Shown piece after piece: positions 26,600-34,813 of a stretch of 61,939 nt of DNA (positions within the stretch are counted from its first letter, which is position 1; each line of letters starts with the position of its first letter). The notes under the pieces are model-generated. The model did not search any database, was not told the DNA's origin, and saw only the letters and a program-made list of their open reading frames with translations. The DNA is from Collinsella sp. OM04-5 (lineage in GTDB: Bacteria; Actinomycetota; Coriobacteriia; Coriobacteriales; Coriobacteriaceae): the NCBI RefSeq assembly GCF_003439125.1, contig NZ_QSUU01000011.1, positions 33,924-95,862 on the forward strand, read 5' to 3'. The position numbers were made by a program, and so were the translations under genes.

Positions 26600-26709
26600 T
26601 AGCCGCGCTTGTCTTGTAGATATGGACGGGCTCTGTCCGTCACGGGCTTTTGCGCGGGTAGAATGCATGGATAACTTGATGCTTACGGGCGACGGAAAGG
26701 AATCGTTGC

Positions 26710-27699
26710 ATGGATCAGGACAAGACAACCGTGATGGGCGGCTACGGTTCCGCGCAGGCTGGCGATAGCGCCGATGCGACCCGCGTTGTTCCCAACCCCG
26801 GTTATACCGACCCCGCCGCGACGCAGCCTTCTGCCGAGCCAACCCGGGTTATGGGCTATGGCGACACAGCGCGGGATTCTTATGCCGTATCTTCGCAAGG
26901 CCCCTATGGCAACGCAGCTCCGGACCCGTTTGATTACGCGCCGCAGGATTCTTATGCCGCCTCGACGCCGAATCCCTATGATGACCTGCCGCAAAATCCC
27001 ATTCCGCAGCCTCAGCAGACGACGTATATGCCTCGCACGGCGCAGTCTCGCTACGAGTCGCGCGAGCCGTATCGCGAGTACCCCAAGTCGATTCCGCAAT
27101 ATGGCGAGGACGAGGAGAAGAAGCCGTCGCGTTCGTCGAGCGTGATCAAGAAGATCCTCATCGTGCTGGCGATCTTCTTTGCGCTGTCGGTTGTGTTTGC
27201 CATTGTGTCGGGCATGCTCAACAAGCGAGGGAGTTCAACGGCTGATACCGCTGCCGAGCAAACCGAGTCCGCCTCGTCTAGCACCGTCGATCTGAGCGAT
27301 ATCCCGGGGCAGTACTGGTCCAACGCCAAGAAACTTCTCAAGTCGCGCGGCGCCAATCTTTCGAATGCCGTGGTCCTGACTGATGATGGCTCAACGCCCG
27401 TCATCGATGCCAACTGGGTCGTTACTTCTGCTTACTATAACGACAGCGGCAACCTCGAAATTCAACTCACGCACAAGAATAGCTCGGGCAACTCGCCCGA
27501 CGGCCAAAGCGGTACCGACAGCTCGAGTTCCAATACGCTGGAGGACTTGAGCAACAAGGCACAGGAGTTGGGAGACAAGGCGCAAGAGCTGGGCGATACG
27601 GCACAAAACCTGGGCGACACCGCGCAGAACTTGGGCGACATGGCGACGGGTGCCTGGAATGCACTGCAAAACGGCATCTCGGGCGCGCAGGGAAACTAG
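26710..27699 (+). CDS. Single-pass membrane protein with Pro/Tyr-rich N-terminus and heptad-repeat tail
   Basis: A 329-residue protein of unknown function. Residues 1-140 are disordered and rich in Pro, Tyr, Asp and Gln, with repeated Thr motifs KTTVMGG, DATRVVPN and EPTRVMGY. A transmembrane segment follows (about 149-172, IKKILIVLAIFFALSVVF), then an extracytoplasmic domain with a PASTA-like pattern (IPGQYWSNAKKLLKSRG and VTSAYYNDSGNLEIQL), and finally four heptads of the type AQELGDK (27559-27642) that should form an amphipathic helix. The N-terminal Thr motifs resemble phosphorylation or FHA-type recognition sites of actinobacterial Ser/Thr kinase targets, but this is inference. Converges closely on the cation transporter gene. 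Confidence 0.75.
   Translation: MDQDKTTVMGGYGSAQAGDSADATRVVPNPGYTDPAATQPSAEPTRVMGYGDTARDSYAVSSQGPYGNAAPDPFDYAPQDSYAASTPNPYDDLPQNPIPQPQQTTYMPRTAQSRYESREPYREYPKSIPQYGEDEEKKPSRSSSVIKKILIVLAIFFALSVVFAIVSGMLNKRGSSTADTAAEQTESASSSTVDLSDIPGQYWSNAKKLLKSRGANLSNAVVLTDDGSTPVIDANWVVTSAYYNDSGNLEIQLTHKNSSGNSPDGQSGTDSSSSNTLEDLSNKAQELGDKAQELGDTAQNLGDTAQNLGDMATGAWNALQNGISGAQGN
27559..27642 (+). repeat. Four 21-bp tandem repeats encoding heptads
   Basis: Four consecutive 21-bp units encode AQELGDK, AQELGDT, AQNLGDT and AQNLGDM. Nucleotide divergence at third positions shows the repeats are maintained at protein level. Confidence 0.85.
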
Positions 27700-27711
27700 C
27701 TGTTAAGCGGG

Positions 27712-28893
27712 CTACAGCTGCTCGGCCGGACGGTCGGGCGAGCTAAAGCCCGAGTCAAACGTAACGACGCATGAGGCATTGGGTCGGCGCTCGTGCACGA
27801 TGCGCGTGACGAGCTCCAACAGCTCCTCGTCGGATATGTCAAAGTCGTCGGGACGCACCAGGTCAAACGAAACGAACCCGTCGTGCTCGTGCAGGTCGTG
27901 GATGGAAAGCGCGGGGTCGATCTGCGCTACGCCGCGCTTGACCCAGCCGCGCAGGTCATCACCGGTTGTTGCGATGGGGTCGCAGTGCAGCGTAATGCCA
28001 ATGCCCATCTGGCGTTTGATATCGTGCTCGATGGTGTCCAGAATCTCGTGGTGCTCAAAGGCATCACCCTCGCCGGGCATTTCCACGTGTGCGCTGGCAA
28101 ACTGACGGCCGGGGCCGTAGTCGTGTACCATGAGGTCGTGCGTGCCCAGGACCTGGGGGTACGACATGATCCTGTCGCGGATTTCCTGGACGAGCTTGGG
28201 GTCGGGCGCTTGCCCCAGCAGCGGGCTGATGGCGTCGCGCACCAGGCCCATGCCGCTGATGCAAATGAAGACGCCCACGCCCAGGCCCGCCCAGCCGTCG
28301 AGGTCAAAGCCGGTCGTTTGCGAAATAAGCGCCGCTGCTAAGACCGAGCCCGAGGTGATGACATCGTTTTTGGAGTCCTGCGCCGTGGCGATGAGCGTCT
28401 CCGAGTCGATGCGGTCGCCCAGCGTGCGGTTAAACGCGGCCATCCAGAGCTTAACGAGCATGGACGCAGCCAGTGCCGCAAGGGAAACGAGCGTGTAGGC
28501 GGTGGGGGAGGGCTTGATGATCTTGGTAACGGACTCGAGCACCAGGTTGATGCCGACGGCACAAACGAGGACGGCGACAAACAGGCCGGCGAGGTATTCG
28601 TAGCGGCCGTGGCCATAGGGGTGGCCTTCGTCTGCCGGGCGGCTGGCAAGGCGGAATCCGAGCAGGCTCACGATGTTGCTCGAGGCGTCGGAGAGGTTGT
28701 TGAAGGCGTCGGCGATGAGCGAGACGGAGCCGGCGAGCAGGCCCGCGATGCCCTTGGCTAGGCACAGGGCAATGTTGAGGCCAATGCAGATAAGGCTTGC
28801 GGCAAAGCCCGCGTTGGTGCGACAAGTTGTATCGACCGGCTCGTCCTCACTGCCGGGAACAAGCGTATGTACCAGCCGATTTACAAATAGCAT
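27712..28893 (-). CDS. Cation diffusion facilitator family transporter
   Basis: A predicted proton-coupled divalent metal exporter (Zn, Mn, Fe or Co) of the CDF family, 393 residues. The transmembrane metal site is visible in SLIADAFNNLSDASSN and TAQDSKNDVITS; HPYGHGRYEYLAGLF is the usual loop between helices 2 and 3. A cytosolic domain follows (LVQEIRDRIMSYPQVLGTHDL and HVEMPGEGDAFEHHEILDTIE) and then an extra C-terminal domain of about 80 residues beyond many CDF proteins. I chose the ATG at 28893, with GAGG upstream, over upstream starts lacking a ribosome site. Metal specificity cannot be assigned. Monocistronic. Confidence 0.9.
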   Translation of the reverse strand: MLFVNRLVHTLVPGSEDEPVDTTCRTNAGFAASLICIGLNIALCLAKGIAGLLAGSVSLIADAFNNLSDASSNIVSLLGFRLASRPADEGHPYGHGRYEYLAGLFVAVLVCAVGINLVLESVTKIIKPSPTAYTLVSLAALAASMLVKLWMAAFNRTLGDRIDSETLIATAQDSKNDVITSGSVLAAALISQTTGFDLDGWAGLGVGVFICISGMGLVRDAISPLLGQAPDPKLVQEIRDRIMSYPQVLGTHDLMVHDYGPGRQFASAHVEMPGEGDAFEHHEILDTIEHDIKRQMGIGITLHCDPIATTGDDLRGWVKRGVAQIDPALSIHDLHEHDGFVSFDLVRPDDFDISDEELLELVTRIVHERRPNASCVVTFDSGFSSPDRPAEQL

Positions 28894-29111
28894 GGCAATC
28901 GTCCTCACAATCATGGTTAAGGGGATAGTGTAGCTCGCATGGGCGCACCGTGCGCCGATGCTCAGAAAATGCAGCAATGGTCTGCTGGTGCTAACGAGTG
29001 GGGCTTCTTGTCCGACCGGGTGCTCCATTTTGGGCCACATGGGTATGGGCATGTGCCTGCCCGCCCGACATACTTAATGTCGACAGCCCCTGCGCAAAGG
29101 AGGACGTATCC

Positions 29112-30449
29112 ATGGACGAGATGTTTGCCATTAAATGCCAAAACTGCGGCGGCCCTATGTACTCACACCAGGCTAAACGCAGCTTTGAGTGCGCCTATTG
29201 CGGCACGGTCGTTCCGTGGCAGGCCGATGCGGGGGAGCCCAAGAGCGCCCTGGGCATTCGCCATACGCCACTGACGGTTGTCGATGGACTGCTTAAGCTC
29301 ACCTATGTGTCGCAGCTCGAGCGCCCGGAGGACCCGGACTGGTATTTCTTCAATTCGTACTGGCGCAACCAGTCGGTTCTGGAGCATCTGCTGTGGGAGG
29401 ACCGCGGCACGGCTCAAGAGTTCCAAGAGGCAGCGCACGTGAGCATTCCCTGCCCCTTCTGCGGTGCGTCCTTTGAGGGGTCATCGACCCAGCGCGTGTT
29501 TGAGTGCCCGTCCTGCGGTAATACGATCGGCGTTGCCGACCTGCTCAAACCCGGTACCTTTAGCAAGCGCCTGACTATGGGCGTTGGTGCGGAGTATGTA
29601 CCTGAGCAGGGTATTCCCTGCGAAATCTCGCCGCAGCAGGCACGTGCCAACGCGCTGCAGCTGGTGCGCCAGTACCCCGACGCCTTTGCCGGGCACGACG
29701 TGGAAGACGCGATTCAAAATGACATGATGCTCTTCTACTTCCCCATGGCGCTCGCGGATCTACGCATGATGGCGTCCTTCCCGGGCAAGGGGCTGAGCAA
29801 GGAGACCCTGGTGTACTACGAGGTGCTCGACTGGGCGTATTCCAGGGCAAACTACCTGGACGTTCGCCTTATGGGGATTTTGGAGCCGTGGGACTTTGCC
29901 AAGGTTGGGCCGTTTGACCCGGCCATGCAGGAAGGTGACTTCCGCGTTGTCTCCGTCGATGCATCTACCAAGGACCAGGTGGTCATTGATAAGCTGGCGC
30001 TCGACATTGCCGGCAACGATGCCGAGGCGGTGCTGGGGCTCAATAAAAAGAGCATCCGCACCTGGGCGCGCAAGGCCCGCAAGCACAAGGATGGTTTGCT
30101 GATGGTGCCGGTCTACTTTGTCGATCGTCCGGCGACAGACAGCCGCGATGGCGAGCAGGTGCGCATTGCCGTAAACGGCCAGACGGGCCGCGCGGCCGCG
30201 GTGGTGTTTAGCGACAAGCGCGAGACGCATGTGGTGGCGCCACTCAACCCGAGCCTGCATCTGTCCGGTGAAAGCACTGTGCATGCCACGCCCATCGAGG
30301 TCAAATACGTTAAATCACCCTTCCTATATCAGATCGTGCGCCGTGGAGGCGGCGAGCAACCGCGCCAGGTTACAGCCGCCGTCGAGGGTTCCTACCGAGA
30401 AGAGAAGCCCAAGCGCCGTGGTCTTCTGGGTGCGCTATTTGGGAAGTAG
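29112..30449 (+). CDS. Double zinc-ribbon protein of unknown function
   Basis: A 445-residue soluble protein. It has two zinc ribbons, CQNCGG...CAYCG (about residues 9-30) and CPFCGA...CPSCGN (about 115-140), each with paired CxxC motifs. The rest is mixed alpha/beta without a domain I recognise; it contains no signal peptide or transmembrane segment. The start is fixed by AAAGGAGG 8 nt upstream. The ribbons suggest nucleic-acid or protein binding. It is followed by, but not clearly co-transcribed with, the SHOCT protein gene. Confidence 0.8.
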   Translation: MDEMFAIKCQNCGGPMYSHQAKRSFECAYCGTVVPWQADAGEPKSALGIRHTPLTVVDGLLKLTYVSQLERPEDPDWYFFNSYWRNQSVLEHLLWEDRGTAQEFQEAAHVSIPCPFCGASFEGSSTQRVFECPSCGNTIGVADLLKPGTFSKRLTMGVGAEYVPEQGIPCEISPQQARANALQLVRQYPDAFAGHDVEDAIQNDMMLFYFPMALADLRMMASFPGKGLSKETLVYYEVLDWAYSRANYLDVRLMGILEPWDFAKVGPFDPAMQEGDFRVVSVDASTKDQVVIDKLALDIAGNDAEAVLGLNKKSIRTWARKARKHKDGLLMVPVYFVDRPATDSRDGEQVRIAVNGQTGRAAAVVFSDKRETHVVAPLNPSLHLSGESTVHATPIEVKYVKSPFLYQIVRRGGGEQPRQVTAAVEGSYREEKPKRRGLLGALFGK

Positions 30450-30563
30450 GGAGTAGTGCCGGGGTGTCGGGCTGCATCACAAGGTCATTAGATGAATTTA
30501 AAAGTGCTGGGAACGTGCTAACATTGCCGATAGCCTTAATCTTGCAAAAGCGGAGGTCGGATT

Positions 30564-31031
30564 ATGGGTTTTGCCGATCAGCAGCTTCAGATTCAGATAC
30601 CGTATTCTCCTGACGACACGTTTAATGCCTTGAAGGCAGCTATGGAAAAGCTACCTAAAGTAAAAGTTGATAGCGCATCGCCCACAACAAGAACAGTTGC
30701 AGCCGAGATTGGTATGAGCCTTTGGTCCTGGGGTGAAAATGTCAGTATTTCGGTTGTTCCAGTTGAAGGTGGATCTGGCGTTACTGTCAACTCGTCATCT
30801 AAGGTCAGGACAAACGTACTAAACGGGGGCAAAAATGCAAAGAATATTGCCGAGATAGTCGATGCCCTATCGAAGGAGCTCGAGCAGTATCCGCAGGTTT
30901 CACAGACTATTGAGACGCTGGTGGATAGTGGTGATGTAGTTGCAAGGCCCGAGAGACTTGCAGCGCTGCGTGATAGTGGAGTACTTACCGAGGAAGAGTT
31001 TGCTGCAGAAAAGGCGAAAATCCTTTCGTAG
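30564..31031 (+). CDS. SHOCT domain protein
   Basis: A 155-residue protein. The C-terminus (RLAALRDSGVLTEEEFAAEK) is a SHOCT domain, a short helical module found at the ends of many bacterial proteins and thought to mediate oligomerisation. The N-terminal 100 residues (LQIQIPYSPDDTFNALKAAM) form a beta-rich domain with no obvious active site, resembling small ligand or lipid binding domains. Codon use is clearly more AT-rich than its neighbours (codons such as AGA, ATA and TTA appear), suggesting a different origin. Function unknown. Confidence 0.75.
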   Translation: MGFADQQLQIQIPYSPDDTFNALKAAMEKLPKVKVDSASPTTRTVAAEIGMSLWSWGENVSISVVPVEGGSGVTVNSSSKVRTNVLNGGKNAKNIAEIVDALSKELEQYPQVSQTIETLVDSGDVVARPERLAALRDSGVLTEEEFAAEKAKILS

Positions 31032-31035
31032 TTAG

Positions 31036-31098
31036 ACACGATGGTTGGATTTGCATTCTGGTATTGAACTTGTTTATACCAGGCTGAAAACATCGTGT
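31036..31098. repeat. Nested perfect inverted repeats between convergent genes
   Basis: ACACGATG (31036-31043) pairs with CATCGTGT (31091-31098); inside it CTGGTAT (31058-31064) pairs with ATACCAG (31076-31082). It lies between convergent genes and could act as a structured bidirectional terminator, although it has no T-tract. Confidence 0.6.
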
Positions 31099-31125
31099 GG
31101 AATAAAAGTGCGCAGTAGCCTCGCC

Positions 31126-31566
31126 TTATACAGCAATAGGGACCTCTTTGGGGCGTCCCGCCTTTGGTGCGTCGGCGAGTCGTGCCTCGATGGAAGCTTT
31201 GGACACCATTCGCTTGGTGCCATCCTTCCATGAATCCAACAGTTCAGCATTTATCAGTTGCGATACTCTTGCCGAGCTAACGCCAAGCATGCGCGCGGCA
31301 TCCGCTGCGGTGACGGCGGGGGTATCGTTGAGTTCGCAACTGACGGCCACGGCGATAATTTTGCCACCGTGCTGCGGCTCGTGGCCAAAGTCCGGCGCAG
31401 GCAGGTCGACGCCACCCATAAGGTGATCGTCGACCATACATGCGAGAAAATCAGCGGCGCTTTCGACGGCGTCGTTTAGGTCGGAGCCGAACGTCCCACC
31501 TCCGCCCAGCGAGCCACATGGCACAGCGTCGACGACGCCGTCCGAATCAAAGACTCGAATTCCCAT
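31126..31566 (-). CDS. HicB-like protein with C-terminal helix-turn-helix
   Basis: A 146-residue protein with the layout of a HicB-type antitoxin: an N-terminal alpha/beta domain (GTFGSDLNDAVESAADFLACMV) resembling the RNase-H-like HicB fold and a C-terminal helix-turn-helix (VTAADAARMLGVSSARVSQLI) that should bind DNA. No hicA toxin gene of about 60-80 codons lies on either side, so it is an orphan here; it may instead be a stand-alone regulator. GC and codon use are mixed. Convergent with the SHOCT gene and divergent from the PH-like gene. The HicB assignment rests on the domain order and is moderate. Confidence 0.65.
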   Translation of the reverse strand: MGIRVFDSDGVVDAVPCGSLGGGGTFGSDLNDAVESAADFLACMVDDHLMGGVDLPAPDFGHEPQHGGKIIAVAVSCELNDTPAVTAADAARMLGVSSARVSQLINAELLDSWKDGTKRMVSKASIEARLADAPKAGRPKEVPIAV

Positions 31567-31654
31567 GTCACCTAGCGCCTTCGTGCGGGATTCCCGAAGT
31601 GACTAAAATGTGACCATAGAGGCAGTTTTAGCGAACCCCATGGGAGTGACACGC

Positions 31655-31924
31655 ATGGACAACAACACCTTGCTGTTTCAGGACAAGGGTTCGGGTAGGT
31701 TTAAAGACGTCAAGATCTACCCTAACCGTATCGAGGTGCTCAAGAAGGGCGCTTTCGGCGGCAAGCACACCGAGATTGTCTACCTTAAGGACATCACGGG
31801 CGTCAATAGAATCAAAGGCCGCGATGTTTTTCTGCGTAACAGGCTGTTGACTGCTTGCGTCTTTAGCCTGAGCAGCCGTGCGAAGGCCCAGGAGTTTGTT
31901 AACGTGCTGAATATGGTGATGTAG
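31655..31924 (+). CDS. Small PH-like domain protein
   Basis: An 89-residue protein that is almost entirely one bacterial PH-like domain: beta strands in FQDKGSGRFKDVKIYPNRIEVLKK and EIVYLKDITGVNRIKG, then a C-terminal helix SRAKAQEFVNVLNMVM. Such domains bind lipids or proteins at the membrane surface; no partner can be named. I chose ATG 31655 with GGGAG 8 nt upstream; the open frame continues upstream to 31610. Convergent with the PI-PLC gene. Confidence 0.7.
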   Translation: MDNNTLLFQDKGSGRFKDVKIYPNRIEVLKKGAFGGKHTEIVYLKDITGVNRIKGRDVFLRNRLLTACVFSLSSRAKAQEFVNVLNMVM

Positions 31925-32019
31925 CCTATGGCGGCGTTCGGGCCAAGGTAAAAATTGGGGGCACAGAACGGTGTCCTGCGCCCCTCGTCGGGTCGATGTG
32001 TCCAAAAGGGTCGGCTTGC

Positions 32020-34509
32020 CTATTCGCTAGCGCCTTCGCTGTCTTCGCGATCGTTGGCAAGCATTGCCGCGCCGGCGACCGCTGTCGCCACGGCGGCAGC
32101 GGCGAGCCCGGCGACGATGCCAGAGCCGTCGCCCGTGCCGGCGAGCTTCTCGCCCGATTCCTTGCTCTTGTTGCCCCTGCCGTTCTTGTTGGCGCTGCCC
32201 GCGTTGGTGCCGGTGCCGGTGTTGCCTGCACCGTCCGCGTTGCCCGAAGTCGTCACAGTAAAGCTTGCGGCTCCGTCGGTGGCGAGCGTGTAGTTTTGCG
32301 CCGCGTCGCCCAACAGGCCTTTCGCACGCACCCAATACGTCCCCGCGGCAAATGCCTCATCCTCGGCCATTGCCGTGCCCGGAGCGCCGTTTGCATCGTG
32401 CATAAACTCGAGCTGGGCGGTGCAGGCATCGCCTTCGAGCTTGCCGTCGAGCGGCGCCGCGATCTTTGCGCGCACGTCCTCGCCGGCCTTAAGGCCCTCG
32501 AGCCCTTCAAAGTGGGGCGTCAATGCGCGCGGGTCGATATCGATGGGCACGGAACCCTGCAGTTCCGTAACGGTCTCGTTGCCCAGGGCGTCGACATCCA
32601 CGTATTCGATAGCAAACGTGTTGCCCGAAGCTGCCACGTTGAGTACGTTACTGCTGTCGACAAGGCGGAAACGACCCTCGCCAACGGTCTTTCCATCCCG
32701 GAGTGAGGCATCGCTCAACGAGTCGCCGTATGTCATGCGCATACGGGTCGGGAGGTAGTACGAAACGGTCTGCTTGTGCTTCGCATCGTAATTGCGCTGG
32801 TAGATGCTTCGGGCCAGTGCCGCATCAACAAAGTCGGACGCAATGATGCCAATGTGCTTGAGGCAGTCCTCCTTTGTGCTCTCATTTCCGGTGCTGTTTA
32901 TATACTGGCTCTTGTATAGATGCTCGTTGACCACTCGTGCTGCGGTAAAAGGATTGCTTCCTTGCTTGTAGTTCGTGCAGCTGGTGTAGTTGATACACCA
33001 GCTGTGCTCCAGGACCTTTACCTTGGCCCCGTCATTGTCCTCGACGTCCACCATGATGCGGGCGAGCTTGGTTGTCTCCTGCAGCGCCATATCGACCCAG
33101 CCGATTTTGTCGGTTCCTGTGCATTCGTAATGGTCCTGGGCGTATACCTTGGTGCAATAGGGCTCTTCGTCACCCGTTTTCCCCACGGCTTCAAAGCCCC
33201 GCTCGTCTCGAACGAGACACATGGAGGTGCTGTCGGTGTGTGCTGCGATTTTGTCGTCCCATTGGGTGAGGTCGAGGCCCCATGTGTGGCTGCTTACGCT
33301 GTTGCCGGCGAGCCCAAACCGACGCAGCAGGACGATCTTTCCGCGCACCTCGCCCAGCGTGGGGATGCGACTCGATGTGTAGAACAGGTCGGGGTTCTCA
33401 TCCAAAACCTTGCCAAAGGCCGTCGTGAGGCTTTCGTTGGTAGCCTCGCCATTGCCCCGCGACACGAGCATGATGAGCGCTTCTGTCGGGTTTTCGCTCA
33501 AAAACGTATTGAAGTACCCGATGACATCGGAGAGATGCATAAAGTTCCCGTCTTTTTTGAGCAGGTAACAAGCTCCGTGGTCGATGCCGGGGTCGCCGTT
33601 CTCGTCGTTCTTTCCAAGTCGGATATCAAAGTAGCGAATGCCTTCGAGCAACTGCGTGGGGATGTAATCCTGCTGGCATTTTGCTTGGGAGGATTGGGGC
33701 TCGGTGTCATTGTCCACGCTGCAGGTGCCCGAATCGTGCGTGCCCGGGATGCTCAGTTCGTCGAGGAACTTGCTGTTGTCGACGTATTTCATCCAACAGG
33801 GCCCGTCGACGTAGCTGCTGTACGTGATCCAGTCGAGGCTGCTAACCGTGGCATCGTTCTTTTTCATATCGTAACCGATAAGTTCGAGCTCCCACGGAAT
33901 GCTCTTACTCTTATGGCAGATCTTATTGTTGTCCTGGTCTTTGCCGTCCGATTCTATTGCCAGGTACTTAATGTCTTTTTTCTCGGTTTCTTTCTCGACC
34001 GTGCGGTCTCGGATGATATAGGTTCCGTTTGACTGGCGTTTAAACGCAAAAGCGCGGCTGGGCTTGTCGTCATACTCGCCACTCCATACGTGGATGACCT
34101 TTCCATCTTTGTCCGAGTCGCCGTCGACCGACCAAATGCTGTAGCCCGTCTTTTTATGCTCTTCGAAATTGAGTAAGGTGCGGATGGCATACCAATTTGT
34201 ATTATCTGCATCGGTCACTACGTGTTCAAGGATGAGTTTGCTGGACGTGCCGTCATTAAACAGGTGGCAGACGTTGCCGCGAACGTTGCCGTCTTGGTTG
34301 ACGCTCGCGGTGCGAAAATAGCCCGCGGGGCGAAGGCGAATGATGAACTTGTCGAGGGTGGCCGCCGGTGTGGGCGTGTCTTCTGCAAATGCCGCGCGCA
34401 CGGGAAGGCCCAGCGCCGCGGTTTCGGGCAGGCTTGCAAATGGCGACAATGCTGCGAGTCCTAGGCCCAGCGTAAATGCTCGACGACTGATGGCGTGGTG
34501 TTCGGTCAT
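32020..34509 (-). CDS. Tat-exported PI-PLC-like phospholipase with C-terminal LAGTG anchor
   Basis: An 829-residue surface enzyme. The N-terminus has a twin-arginine signal, SRRAFTLGLGLAALSPFA, cut near AAFAED, so it is exported folded. Then comes a lectin- or lipocalin-like region (about 50-230) and a phosphatidylinositol-specific phospholipase C X-domain: LSIPGTHDSGT (catalytic His near residue 255), GIRYFDIRLG and IDHGACYLL (second His near 315). Beta-sandwich segments follow. The C-terminus is KLAGTGDGSG (about residue 790) then a hydrophobic Ala/Val segment, similar to the LPxTG-type sortase signal, but the tail (DREDSEGASE) is acidic instead of basic. It could cleave host or dietary phosphatidylinositol or GPI anchors; this is inference. 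Local GC is lower than the flanks. Confidence 0.85.
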   Translation of the reverse strand: MTEHHAISRRAFTLGLGLAALSPFASLPETAALGLPVRAAFAEDTPTPAATLDKFIIRLRPAGYFRTASVNQDGNVRGNVCHLFNDGTSSKLILEHVVTDADNTNWYAIRTLLNFEEHKKTGYSIWSVDGDSDKDGKVIHVWSGEYDDKPSRAFAFKRQSNGTYIIRDRTVEKETEKKDIKYLAIESDGKDQDNNKICHKSKSIPWELELIGYDMKKNDATVSSLDWITYSSYVDGPCWMKYVDNSKFLDELSIPGTHDSGTCSVDNDTEPQSSQAKCQQDYIPTQLLEGIRYFDIRLGKNDENGDPGIDHGACYLLKKDGNFMHLSDVIGYFNTFLSENPTEALIMLVSRGNGEATNESLTTAFGKVLDENPDLFYTSSRIPTLGEVRGKIVLLRRFGLAGNSVSSHTWGLDLTQWDDKIAAHTDSTSMCLVRDERGFEAVGKTGDEEPYCTKVYAQDHYECTGTDKIGWVDMALQETTKLARIMVDVEDNDGAKVKVLEHSWCINYTSCTNYKQGSNPFTAARVVNEHLYKSQYINSTGNESTKEDCLKHIGIIASDFVDAALARSIYQRNYDAKHKQTVSYYLPTRMRMTYGDSLSDASLRDGKTVGEGRFRLVDSSNVLNVAASGNTFAIEYVDVDALGNETVTELQGSVPIDIDPRALTPHFEGLEGLKAGEDVRAKIAAPLDGKLEGDACTAQLEFMHDANGAPGTAMAEDEAFAAGTYWVRAKGLLGDAAQNYTLATDGAASFTVTTSGNADGAGNTGTGTNAGSANKNGRGNKSKESGEKLAGTGDGSGIVAGLAAAAVATAVAGAAMLANDREDSEGASE

Positions 34510-34552
34510 AACTCCTCCATTCGCGGGGTGCGGTTATGCGCTCGTTTTGGTC

Positions 34553-34558
34553 ACTATA
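34553..34558 (-). promoter_or_regulatory. Candidate -10 element for the phospholipase gene
   Basis: TATAGT on the minus strand lies 43 bp before the ATG. No convincing -35 hexamer is seen. The remaining bases of the 304-bp gap (34510-34813) hold this element, the lipoprotein terminator and nothing else I can identify. Confidence 0.35.
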
Positions 34559-34709
34559 CTGCCCGGATGTCTAAACGTGTTGGCTTAATTGTCTGCGCGG
34601 TGCTATTAATCGGCGGGCGGACGCGTTGGGGCGCTTGTCTATTTGTGTTGCTACCGCGCTGGGGGTGGTTTTGCCGTCCGGCACCCTCGCGTTCGCCGGC
34701 TATCGGCAT

Positions 34710-34743
34710 AAGAAAGGGAGGGCCGGCGAGCCGATCCTCCCTT
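34710..34743 (-). terminator. Intrinsic terminator after the lipoprotein gene
   Basis: On the minus strand AAGGGAGG and CCTCCCTT (34714-34721 and 34736-34743) form an 8-bp stem followed by TTTCTT. Confidence 0.75.
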
Positions 34744-34813
34744 AGTACGAAACGCTGGGGCACCGCCGCTTGTTGGCGCTGCGCTCGTGTTTTTCGTTGC
34801 GCTCGCGAGTCGC

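Noticed and set aside
24992..26842. Very long open frames on the strand opposite fhs, and similar ones opposite dnaE, addA and the NAD synthetase-like gene
   Set aside because: They mirror strongly conserved sense genes and are expected from GC-rich third positions; composition is Arg/His/Gly-rich with no recognisable domains or ribosome sites.
34510..34813. Possible small gene in the gap between the phospholipase and lipoprotein genes
   Set aside because: Open frames here have no ribosome site and no recognisable sequence; the gap is explained by a terminator and promoter elements.
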